In this document: piece after piece, positions 1 through 5,122 of the stretch | Layout of the letters: each line of letters starts with the position of its first letter | Position numbering within the stretch: position 1 is the stretch's first letter | Source: Myxococcales bacterium | Lineage (GTDB): Bacteria > Myxococcota > Myxococcia > Myxococcales > Myxococcaceae | Assembly: GCA_009885595.1 (NCBI GenBank) | Contig: VFKJ01000022.1 | Span: 1 to 6,828, forward strand | Direction of reading: 5' to 3' | DNA: 6,828 nt | Program-made: the position numbers and the translations under genes | Notes under the pieces: generated by a model | The model's input: the letters and a program-made list of their open reading frames with translations, nothing else | Told to the model about the DNA's origin: nothing | Database searches by the model: none

Positions 1-74
1 AGCGCCGAGGTGTAGATGGGCGAGTGGTACGCCTGAACCTCTGCGAGCTGGGTGGCGGTGTAGAGCGGCTCCAC
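1..74 (-). CDS. Start of an unidentified protein, cut by the left edge
   Basis: A GTG codon at 74-72 opens a frame with no stop to the window edge, giving 24 full codons that begin MEPLYTATQLAEVQAYHSPI. It lies 13 nt beyond the TAA of the TPR lipoprotein gene on the same strand, so it is probably the last visible gene of the ArsA operon. The codons have the strong G/C third-position bias of the neighbouring genes, and the peptide has the mixed composition of real protein. There is no clear ribosome binding site, and the frame stays open upstream into the lipoprotein gene, so the GTG is the likeliest but not the only possible start. The N-terminal phrase faintly recalls M48-type membrane peptidases, but 24 residues are too few and I assign no function. 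Confidence 0.5.
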   Translation of the reverse strand, partial: MEPLYTATQLAEVQAYHSPIYTSA

Positions 75-87
75 GGAGCCGCCGAGC

Positions 88-1188
88 TTAGGACCCCGGA
101 GGCACAGTGGTGCTGTTCTGCTCTTCTTCTGCGTTCGCTTCGGCCAGCAGCAGGTCCTTCATGCGCTGGAGGCTCTCGCGGGTCTGCTGCACGAAGGGGC
201 TCGAGGCGCCGATGCGCTCGGCGGCTTCCAGGGTGCGCTCGTAGACCGTGATGGCCTTGCCGATCAGCACGCGGATCTTCTTGCGCAGCTCGGCCCGGTA
301 GATCTCCTGCTCCGAGGGCCCCAGCTCGGCGGGCGCGGGCGCGTGGATCATGTGGTCGTACATGTTCTCGTAGAGCCCACCGATGCGATTGCCGGCGGCG
401 GTGGCCCAGTACCCGTTGCCGACCCGAATCGCGCGCAGGTAATGGCCCTGTGACGAGAGCAACAGCTCGGACTTGTACTCGAGGTCTTCGGCGAGCTTCT
501 CGGTGCTCTGGTTGCCGTCGAGTGCCACCGCCTCGTAGTGCAGCCGGAAGATCTCCCCGATGAAGAACTGCGCCTGGCCGGGGAAGTAGTCGTCGACCAG
601 ATCCTTGTCGGGCAGCGAGTTCCAGAAGGTGAGCACGCTGCGCAGGGTGGTCTCGGCCGCGTCTTTTTGACCGCTCTCTACCTCGCATACCCCCTGCTGC
701 GTCCGCGCTTCGATGCGCTTGTCGGGGGACATGTCGGCGCGATCCGCGATCACCCGCAGCACCTCGATGGCGTCTGCGTATCGCTCGAGATGGTAGGCGC
801 ACTCGGCCACGCGAAACGCAGCGTCGAGCGCGTCACCGTTCCCCTTCGGGTCCGAGAGCACCGAGAAGCGCACCCAGGCGTCCTCCCACGCCTTGAGCTT
901 CTCGAGCGCGAGCCCCGCGTTGTAGAGCGCGGGCCGGTAATGCTTCGACTTCGGGTGGAAGTCGCAGATGCGGCCGAAGTAGCGGGCGGCCTGGGTGTAG
1001 TTCTCGGCGGCGTAGAACGAGGTGCCCGCGGCGAAGAGCTCCTCCTCGTTGAGCTTCTCGAGCTCGAGATCTCCGGTGATGACCACCTCGTCGAACTTCA
1101 CCTCCTGCCCGCGAGGGAAGGTGGCTCCCTTCGTGGTGACGCAACCGGTGGCCGCAACGGCGATCAGCAACAACCTGGTCAGGCGCAT
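88..1188 (-). CDS. TPR-repeat lipoprotein, probably outer-membrane anchored
   Basis: This is a 366-residue protein with a short lipoprotein signal peptide: two Arg within the first five residues, a hydrophobic stretch at 6-13, then A-T-G-Cys with the lipidated Cys at 16. The -3 residue is Ala rather than the usual Leu, but the context is otherwise typical. No Asp follows the Cys, so the lipoprotein is expected to go to the outer membrane. Residues about 48-190 form TPR-like helix pairs of the YfiO/tol-pal tetratricopeptide kind (48-80, 84-112, 122-150, 160-188). Residues about 200-350 form a second helical region whose Y-W-A-T-A-A-G-N-R-I-G and Y-E-N-M-Y-D segments resemble TPR lipoproteins common in Myxococcota. 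The tail (350-366) is Glu/Asn/Ser/Thr-rich and likely disordered. The start follows the ArsA-type gene by 76 bp on the same strand. No Shine-Dalgarno is evident, but only this Met places the signal peptide correctly. The precise role is unknown; such proteins usually act as scaffolds for envelope complexes. Confidence 0.85.
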   Translation of the reverse strand: MRLTRLLLIAVAATGCVTTKGATFPRGQEVKFDEVVITGDLELEKLNEEELFAAGTSFYAAENYTQAARYFGRICDFHPKSKHYRPALYNAGLALEKLKAWEDAWVRFSVLSDPKGNGDALDAAFRVAECAYHLERYADAIEVLRVIADRADMSPDKRIEARTQQGVCEVESGQKDAAETTLRSVLTFWNSLPDKDLVDDYFPGQAQFFIGEIFRLHYEAVALDGNQSTEKLAEDLEYKSELLLSSQGHYLRAIRVGNGYWATAAGNRIGGLYENMYDHMIHAPAPAELGPSEQEIYRAELRKKIRVLIGKAITVYERTLEAAERIGASSPFVQQTRESLQRMKDLLLAEANAEEEQNSTTVPPGS

Positions 1189-1207
1189 TCGCGTTCGTTC
1201 GCTTTCG

Positions 1208-1256
1208 AAGAGGGGACGGGGCCAGTGACACCAGCGTCACCGCGCCGGTTCCTCTT
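1208..1256 (-). other. Nested inverted repeats between the second ArsA gene and the lipoprotein gene
   Basis: The 76-bp gap holds two nested inverted repeats. The inner one is GTGAC (1225-1229) against GTCAC (1236-1240) with a 6-nt loop. It extends by a G-U and a C-G pair in the minus-strand transcript. The outer one is AAGAGG (1208-1213) against CCTCTT (1251-1256). No U-run follows, so an intrinsic terminator is not obvious. It could be an attenuating or mRNA-processing structure that sets lipoprotein expression relative to the ATPases, or it could be chance in a GC-rich spacer. Confidence 0.3.
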
Positions 1257-1264
1257 GCGGGAGC

Positions 1265-2398
1265 TTAATGGCCCTGCGCTGCCAGTTCGAGTTGGCGATC
1301 GCCCCACAGCCAGCGCGAGGTCTCGTACAGCCCGTTGAGGTCGTGCACGTCGAGATCGAAGCGTGGCACCAGCACCAGCGGCGTCGTCCCGCACGCTTCC
1401 CGAAGCTTCGCCACGCCCCGCGCGTCCTGCCGGGCCAGGTGGTCGTTTTCCTTGAGCGTCTGATCGAACTTCGCCTGCGTCGATGGAGGCAGACGTGCCA
1501 CCTCGCCCCACAGCGCATCAGGCACCGGCCCGTGCACGCGATTCACCACGATCGCCGCGACCTTCATCTTGTTCTGCTGCAGCAGCGTGTGGAAGTAGAT
1601 CGCCTCGTCGAGGCGCTCGGGCATGGGCCCCGTCACCAGCACGAAGCCGGTGGTCTCGGCCTCGAGCAGCGCGCGCGTCTGGTGGGCGCGCTCGCGGAAG
1701 CCCTCGTTCATGCCGCTGATGTTGAGCATGAAGTCGGCCAGCTGCTGCAGGGTCTCGGTGCCGGTGAAGCGGGCGATCGTCTTCGCCACGTAGCTGCCGC
1801 CGAGGTTGAAGAGCTTGAGCCCGAACTTTCCGGCGGCCATGGCCGGCGTCAGCAGCCACTTCGAGGCGTCGTTGTCGAGGAAGTCGAGGATGCGGTTGGG
1901 GGCGTCGAGGAAGTCGAGCGCGTGGGCGGTGGGCGGGGTGTCGAGGACGATCAGCGGGTAGTCCCGCTGCGTGCGCAGTTCCCACAGCTTCTCCATCGCC
2001 ACGTATTCCTGGCTGCCGGCCAGCGCGCTGGAGAGCGATTGATAGAAGCGGTTGTTGAGGATCTTCTCGCGCTTGTCCGGCGGGGCGCGGCGCTCGATGA
2101 GCTCGTCCCAGGTGCGCTTCATGTCGAGCATCATCGCGTACATGGGCGCCCGCGGCGCGAGGCCCGCCTGGGCGAAGGTCCCGGTGGAGATCTGCGTCTC
2201 GGCGTTGCCCAGCGCCTGCAGCCCCAGGGCGTTGGCGAGCCGCCGCGCGGGATCGATGGTGCACACCAGGGAGCCCTGGCCTTCCATCGCCGCGCGCAAG
2301 GCCAGCGCCGCGGCGACCGTGGTCTTGCCCACGCCCCCGCTGCCCACGGTGATGAGCACGTCACACGATTCCAGGGCCGCGCGAATGGGGTTCTTCAC
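1265..2398 (-). CDS. ArsA/Get3-family ATPase, second member of the pair (lacks signature Lys)
   Basis: This 377-residue SIMIBI-class P-loop ATPase is of the ArsA/Get3/TRC40 family. The P-loop GSGGVGKTT lies at 19-27, with catalytic Lys25. The signature lysine usual at the second position is Ser20. Switch I is TIDPARRL at 47-54 (Asp49) and switch II is LDTPPTAHALDFL at 152-164 (Asp153). A conserved-looking block SSALAGSQEYVAMEKLWEL spans 122-140. No CxxC zinc motif or cluster of cysteines is seen, so neither the Get3 zinc dimer nor arsenite binding is supported. The start is GTG at 2398. It overlaps the stop of the upstream ArsA gene as GTGA and has a GGGAG ribosome binding site 7 nt before it (2410-2406). 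Coupled translation suggests a heterodimer with the upstream protein. The TIDPARRL and AMEKL features recall one partner of the paired ArsA-like ATPases of actinobacteria. The client is unknown. Confidence 0.9.
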   Translation of the reverse strand: MKNPIRAALESCDVLITVGSGGVGKTTVAAALALRAAMEGQGSLVCTIDPARRLANALGLQALGNAETQISTGTFAQAGLAPRAPMYAMMLDMKRTWDELIERRAPPDKREKILNNRFYQSLSSALAGSQEYVAMEKLWELRTQRDYPLIVLDTPPTAHALDFLDAPNRILDFLDNDASKWLLTPAMAAGKFGLKLFNLGGSYVAKTIARFTGTETLQQLADFMLNISGMNEGFRERAHQTRALLEAETTGFVLVTGPMPERLDEAIYFHTLLQQNKMKVAAIVVNRVHGPVPDALWGEVARLPPSTQAKFDQTLKENDHLARQDARGVAKLREACGTTPLVLVPRFDLDVHDLNGLYETSRWLWGDRQLELAAQGH

Positions 2399-2410
2399 TT
2401 CGCCGCTCCC
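2395..2410 (-). promoter_or_regulatory. Translational coupling site (RBS plus GTGA overlap) between the two ArsA genes
   Basis: The stop of the first ArsA gene (TGA, 2397-2395) and the start of the second (GTG, 2398-2396) share the four bases GTGA. GGGAG at 2410-2406 lies 7 nt before the GTG and is the clearest ribosome binding site in the window. The arrangement implies near-equal synthesis of the two proteins and decides the GTG start. Confidence 0.75.
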
Positions 2411-3294
2411 AGCCGCGCCGCGACCTGTTCCACGGCCTGGCGGCCAAACTCAGGCGTGAACATGCGCGGCACCGTCACCACCTTGAGCCCCAGGGTCTGC
2501 AGCCGCTCGAGGCACGCGGCCGAGAGGTCGGAGCGCGCCATGTGGTGTCGCGCGGTCTGCTTGAGCCCCTCGGGGAGCGTCTCGGGCACGTCGGCCGGAG
2601 TGAAGCGCGGCGCGATGAACCCGTTGAGCACCACCAGCGCGGACTGCATCTTCACCCTCGAGGCGAGCGCGGCGTGCAGCTCGAGGGTCTCGTTGACGGG
2701 CAGCTCTTCGGGCAGCGAGACCAGCACCACGCCGGTGGTCTTGGGGTCGACCAGGAGATCCCTCATCCAGGTGGCGTCCGTGCTCATCGCCCCGGGAGGC
2801 ACGGTGTCGACGATCACCTGCGGCACCGAGAAGAAGGTGATGGCGTGGCCCGTCGCGGGCGCGTCGATGATGATTCGATCGAAGCGCCACCGGCCGTCCG
2901 GGCGCTTTTCCCGCAGGTGAAAGAGGATCTTCCCCAGCAGCACCAGCTCCTGCAGCGAGGGGATGAAGCGCAGGAAGTAGCGCACCACCCGGTTCTCGAA
3001 GACCGCGCTGTAGATGCTCTCGAACTTGAGCATCATGAGGGCGTACTCGCGCATCGCTTCCTGGGGGCGCACGTTGACGGCCCAGAGGTTCTCGTCGAGC
3101 GCGGTGACCTCGGGGCCCACCTCCGGACGGCCCAGCAGTTGGCTGATGCGCTCCTTGGCGTTGACCTCGCAGACCAGCGTGCGCAGGCCCTCGCGGGCGC
3201 TCTGCATCGCCAGCGCAGCGGCGAGCGTCGACTTACCGACGCCCCCCTTGCCAGTCACTACGACGAGACGCTTGTCGGCGAGTTCTTCGACCAC
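2395..3294 (-). CDS. ArsA/Get3-family ATPase, first member of the pair (intact signature Lys)
   Basis: This is a 299-residue ArsA/Get3-family ATPase. The deviant Walker A motif GKGGVGKST lies at 15-23, with signature Lys16 and catalytic Lys21. Switch II is IIIDAPATGHA at 141-151 (Asp144, Gly149, His150), close to the family's DTAPTGH. A helical segment at about 77-128, rich in Leu, Met and aromatic residues, occupies the place of the client-binding helical subdomain. Only two cysteines (42 and 261) are visible, so there is no arsenite triad or zinc CxxC. The start is GTG at 3294. The frame is closed upstream by TGA at 3306-3304, and no later start would keep the P-loop strand intact. No Shine-Dalgarno is seen. 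It is the first gene of the leftward operon and is divergent from the phasin-like gene. Its substrate is not shown by the sequence; membrane-protein or lipid-linked roles are more likely than arsenite export, because no arsB/arsD/arsR is nearby. Confidence 0.9.
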   Translation of the reverse strand: MVEELADKRLVVVTGKGGVGKSTLAAALAMQSAREGLRTLVCEVNAKERISQLLGRPEVGPEVTALDENLWAVNVRPQEAMREYALMMLKFESIYSAVFENRVVRYFLRFIPSLQELVLLGKILFHLREKRPDGRWRFDRIIIDAPATGHAITFFSVPQVIVDTVPPGAMSTDATWMRDLLVDPKTTGVVLVSLPEELPVNETLELHAALASRVKMQSALVVLNGFIAPRFTPADVPETLPEGLKQTARHHMARSDLSAACLERLQTLGLKVVTVPRMFTPEFGRQAVEQVAARLGAAK

Positions 3295-3302
3295 GGCTGA
3301 AA

Positions 3303-3313
3303 GTCACATTGAC
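3303..3313. promoter_or_regulatory. Short palindrome GTCA-CAT-TGAC in the divergent spacer
   Basis: GTCA (3303-3306) and TGAC (3310-3313) form a perfect inverted repeat around a 3-nt centre. It overlaps the TTGACA box of the rightward promoter and lies 9 nt upstream of the leftward ArsA start. Its place would suit an operator that controls both directions, but it is short enough to arise by chance. Confidence 0.3.
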
Positions 3314-3337
3314 ATGGTGGAGCGTGGAACGCAGCAT
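3309..3337 (+). promoter_or_regulatory. Putative sigma70-type promoter for the phasin-like/ParA operon
   Basis: A perfect TTGACA -35 box lies at 3309-3314. A weak -10 (CAGCAT, 3332-3337) follows at 17 bp and matches TATAAT at A2, A5 and T6. Transcription would begin near 3344, only about 2 nt before the ATG at 3346. No Shine-Dalgarno is visible there, so the message may be leaderless or nearly so. The whole spacer to the divergent ArsA gene is only 51 bp. Confidence 0.45.
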
Positions 3338-3345
3338 CCGCGGCC

Positions 3346-3642
3346 ATGCTGAAAGACAACCCGATGATGAAGAAGCTCGTGGCGACCGGTGAGGAGCGCA
3401 TCGGCAAGCTGGTGCAGCAGCTCATGTCGAACGAGAAGTTCGTCGCTGGGGTCCAGACCATCGTGTCGCGGGGGCTCTCGGCCAAGGGCACGGTCGACAA
3501 GAGCATTCGCAGCGCGCTCTCGGCGATGAACCTGCCTTCCACGGCAGACCTCGAGACGCTCCGCGAGAAGATCGACGAGGTCGAGAAGCTCCTCGGCACG
3601 CTCGAAGGCAAGATCGACCAGCTCGCCGACAAGAAGAAGTAG
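3346..3642 (+). CDS. Small phasin-like coiled-coil protein
   Basis: This 98-residue, highly charged helical protein has no signal peptide, TM segment or cysteine. Residues 8-58 are predicted helical, with many Lys/Glu and Val/Ile/Leu at helical spacing. A short break M-N-L-P-S-T (61-66) precedes a strong heptad coiled coil at about 66-94 and a Lys tail (96-98). A helical domain, then N-L-P, then a coiled coil is the usual plan of the C-terminal part of phasin/PhaF-like granule-associated proteins. That supports a phasin-like call, but no catalytic motif can confirm it. The ATG at 3346 is the first in frame after the promoter; the Met pair at residues 7-8 is an alternative start. It lies 12 nt before the ParA gene and is surely co-transcribed with it, so it is a good candidate partner, activator or cargo adaptor for that ATPase. 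It could instead be an unrelated coiled-coil scaffold. Confidence 0.75.
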   Translation: MLKDNPMMKKLVATGEERIGKLVQQLMSNEKFVAGVQTIVSRGLSAKGTVDKSIRSALSAMNLPSTADLETLREKIDEVEKLLGTLEGKIDQLADKKK

Positions 3643-3654
3643 CGCAGGGCCGCG

Positions 3655-4419
3655 ATGGCTCGACGAATCGCCTTCATCAACGAGAAGGGCGGGGTGGGCA
3701 AGACCACCCTCGCCGTGAACGTGGCGGCCTTCTTCGCCGGCAAGCGGCGGCAGAAGGTGCTGCTGGTCGATCTCGACACCCAGGGGCACGCGGCCAAGAC
3801 GCTCGGCGTCGACGTGCGCGCGGGCGGGCTGACGGTGTTCGATCTCCTCACCAACCCCGCCGTCGGGCTCAACCAGGTGATCCGGCCCACCGCGGTGGAG
3901 AACCTCTGGCTGGTGCCCTCGTGGAAGGAGATGGCCGAGTTCCCCACCCGGGCGGCCGCCGACCCCGAGCGGGCGAAGCTGCTCTCGAAGGTGCTCGCGC
4001 CCGCCGACGAGCTCTACGACGTCATCATCTTCGACGCCCCTCCGTCGTTCGGGCTCGTCACCACCAACGTGCTGCTCGCCGCCGAGGAGATCGTGATCCC
4101 CGTGGCGACCACCTACCTGGCGCTCGATGGCTGCGCGGAGATGGTGGCCACCGTGGAGCGGGTCGCCAAGGAGTACGGGCACACCCGGCTGCGGGTGACG
4201 CAGATCGTCCCCACCCTGCACCGCAAGACGCAGATGGGTGAGGAGATCGTCGAGAAGCTCAAGCAGTACTTCCCCAGGAAGGTCAGCGAGCCGATGGGCC
4301 TCAACGTCACGATCGACGAGGCCCAGAGCCACGGCAAGACCATCTGGGAGCACGCGCCCTGGAGCCGGGGCGCCACGCTGCTGCAACAGATCGCCGAGCG
4401 GATCGAGCGAGCGCTTTAG
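3655..4419 (+). CDS. ParA/Soj-type ATPase
   Basis: This is a 254-residue ParA-family ATPase of the short kind without an N-terminal DNA-binding extension. The deviant Walker A motif KGGVGKTT lies at 11-18 (signature Lys11, catalytic Lys16). The Walker A' motif VLLVDLDTQG is at 35-44 (Asp39, Asp41). The Walker B strand VIIFDAPPS is at 123-131 (Asp127). The family's ALDG phrase is at 156-159 and a C-terminal SHGKTIWEHAPWSRGA segment at 225-240. ParA proteins form ATP-dependent dimers on the nucleoid and position DNA, organelles or protein clusters. Here no parB or parS-like site is seen. The upstream partner is the phasin-like protein and the convergent neighbour is a PhaR-type regulator, so a non-chromosomal cargo is plausible. 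In the segment aligned to RNVRLSEA of Soj, both arginines are replaced (Leu216, Thr219). The gene ends with TAG overlapping the stop of the convergent phaR. Confidence 0.92.
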   Translation: MARRIAFINEKGGVGKTTLAVNVAAFFAGKRRQKVLLVDLDTQGHAAKTLGVDVRAGGLTVFDLLTNPAVGLNQVIRPTAVENLWLVPSWKEMAEFPTRAAADPERAKLLSKVLAPADELYDVIIFDAPPSFGLVTTNVLLAAEEIVIPVATTYLALDGCAEMVATVERVAKEYGHTRLRVTQIVPTLHRKTQMGEEIVEKLKQYFPRKVSEPMGLNVTIDEAQSHGKTIWEHAPWSRGATLLQQIAERIERAL

Positions 4420-4423
4420 CGCT
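4410..4423. terminator. Small hairpin spanning the overlapping stop codons of the ParA and PhaR genes
   Basis: AGCGC (4410-4414) pairs with GCGCT (4419-4423) around a 4-nt loop TTTA. The loop holds most of the ParA TAG (4417-4419) and the opposite-strand TAA of phaR (4418-4416). On the + strand the tail is TCTT, only weakly T-rich, and on the - strand it is CGCT. It is a candidate two-way terminator, but the stem is short and the tails poor, so collision or Rho-dependent ending is equally possible. Confidence 0.35.
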
Positions 4424-5015
4424 TCTTGGAAGGCGGCTGCTGCTTCTCTTGCTCGAGCTGGGCGATCTTCTGCTCCAGCTGCTCGATGCGCTGCACCAGG
4501 GTCGAGAGATCGCGGCCGAGCGCGGGCAGGTTCCCCAGCACGTTCTCGACGGCCATCTTCACGCGCTCGTCCACGCGGGCCTGCCAGGTCTCGAACACCT
4601 TCTGTGACTGCTGCACGAGGGCTGCGGGCGTCAGCTCGCCTTCGGACTGCTCGCGGCCCAGCAGGGTGTTGATGCGCTGACCGGCCTCCTGCTTGATCGC
4701 GTCGACGCGGGGGCTCACCTGGCTGCTGATGAAGGCGTTCAGGCGCTCGCCCGGCTGGCGGATGATCTCGCGCAGCACCGAGAGCGGCATCTGGTTCTTC
4801 TTCTTCTCTTCTTCGAAGACGATCTGCGCCAGGGTGACGGAGGTGAGATCTTCCTTGGTGCGGTTGTCGACGATCTTCACCTCGACGCCCTGCTTCACCA
4901 TCTCGGCGATCTCGTCGAGCGTCACGTACCGGCTCTCGACCGTGTCGTAGAGCTTGCGATTGGTGTAGCGCTTGATGACCTTTGGCTCGCGAACGGTCGA
5001 TTCGGCTTCACTCAT
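4416..5015 (-). CDS. phaR: PhaR-type polyhydroxyalkanoate synthesis regulator
   Basis: The gene codes for a 199-residue protein. Residues 13-72 are a classic PHB/PHA accumulation regulator DNA-binding domain: VIKRYTNRKLYDT at 13-25, YVTLDEIAEMV at 30-40, then VKIVDNRTKEDLTSVTLAQI to about 65. Residues about 86-160 are helical and resemble the phasin-like part of PhaR proteins. The C-terminus has an N-L-P turn (162-164) and a coiled coil at about 170-192, then a basic Pro-Ser-Lys tail. In known systems PhaR binds both DNA and PHA polymer or granules and represses phasin and PHA genes until polymer forms. No PHA synthase gene is in the window, so the PHA link is by homology only. I chose Met at 5015 because the domain follows directly, AGGGG lies 10 nt upstream and a promoter fits. 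A longer frame from 5075 would begin inside that promoter. Confidence 0.88.
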   Translation of the reverse strand: MSEAESTVREPKVIKRYTNRKLYDTVESRYVTLDEIAEMVKQGVEVKIVDNRTKEDLTSVTLAQIVFEEEKKKNQMPLSVLREIIRQPGERLNAFISSQVSPRVDAIKQEAGQRINTLLGREQSEGELTPAALVQQSQKVFETWQARVDERVKMAVENVLGNLPALGRDLSTLVQRIEQLEQKIAQLEQEKQQPPSKKR

Positions 5016-5046
5016 GGACGGTGGACCCCTGACGCAGTGCGACGAA

Positions 5047-5075
5047 GCTGTACCACCTGTTTCTCTTGGTGCCAA
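5047..5075 (-). promoter_or_regulatory. Putative sigma70-type promoter for phaR
   Basis: Read on the minus strand, TTGGCA (5075-5070) matches the -35 consensus at 5 of 6 bases. After a 17-bp spacer, TACAGC (5052-5047) gives a weak -10 with T1, A2 and A4. Transcription would start near 5040, leaving about 25 nt of leader before the ATG at 5015. AGGGG at 5030-5026 serves as ribosome binding site. This supports the shorter phaR start. Confidence 0.45.
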
Positions 5076-5102
5076 CCGCGCGATTTCGTTTCGGAACAGG
5101 GT

Positions 5103-5108
5103 TAGAGT
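5103..5108 (+). promoter_or_regulatory. Possible -10 box for the zinc-ribbon gene
   Basis: TAGAGT matches TATAAT at four positions and lies 14 nt before the ATG at 5123. No recognisable -35 box occurs at 16-18 bp upstream, and no Shine-Dalgarno precedes the ATG. If real, the transcript would have a leader of under 10 nt. Confidence 0.25.
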
Positions 5109-5122
5109 CCGCGCCGCTCACC

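Noticed and set aside
538..1338. A 266-codon open frame on the + strand, opposite the lipoprotein gene.
   Set aside because: It has biased composition without a domain, it crosses the intergenic gap, and the opposite strand carries a coherent lipoprotein with a signal peptide and TPRs.
1268..2920. A 550-codon open frame on the + strand, opposite both ArsA genes.
   Set aside because: It is antisense to two genes with clear P-loop motifs. Its product is low-complexity (Arg, Gly, His, Val, Glu) with no domain, as expected of an antisense frame in GC-rich DNA.
1265..3294. An arsenic-resistance operon, because of the two ArsA-family genes.
   Set aside because: No arsB, arsC, arsD or arsR is nearby and neither protein has the arsenite-binding cysteines. 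The ArsA name here marks the family only.
3304..4386. A 360-codon open frame on the - strand, opposite the phasin-like and ParA genes.
   Set aside because: The product is rich in Arg, His, Gly, Leu and Asp with no motif, and it runs across two well-supported genes and their promoter. It is a shadow of the real genes.
3655..4419. A chromosomal or plasmid partition locus.
   Set aside because: No parB gene follows and I saw no parS-like palindrome (TGTTTCACGTGAAACA type). The neighbours are not replication genes.
5059..5076. A sigma54 promoter, from TTGGCAC on the minus strand upstream of phaR.
   Set aside because: The -24-like TGGCAC is not followed by a GC at the right distance (no TTGC-type -12 element). 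A sigma70-type reading with a 17-bp spacer fits better.
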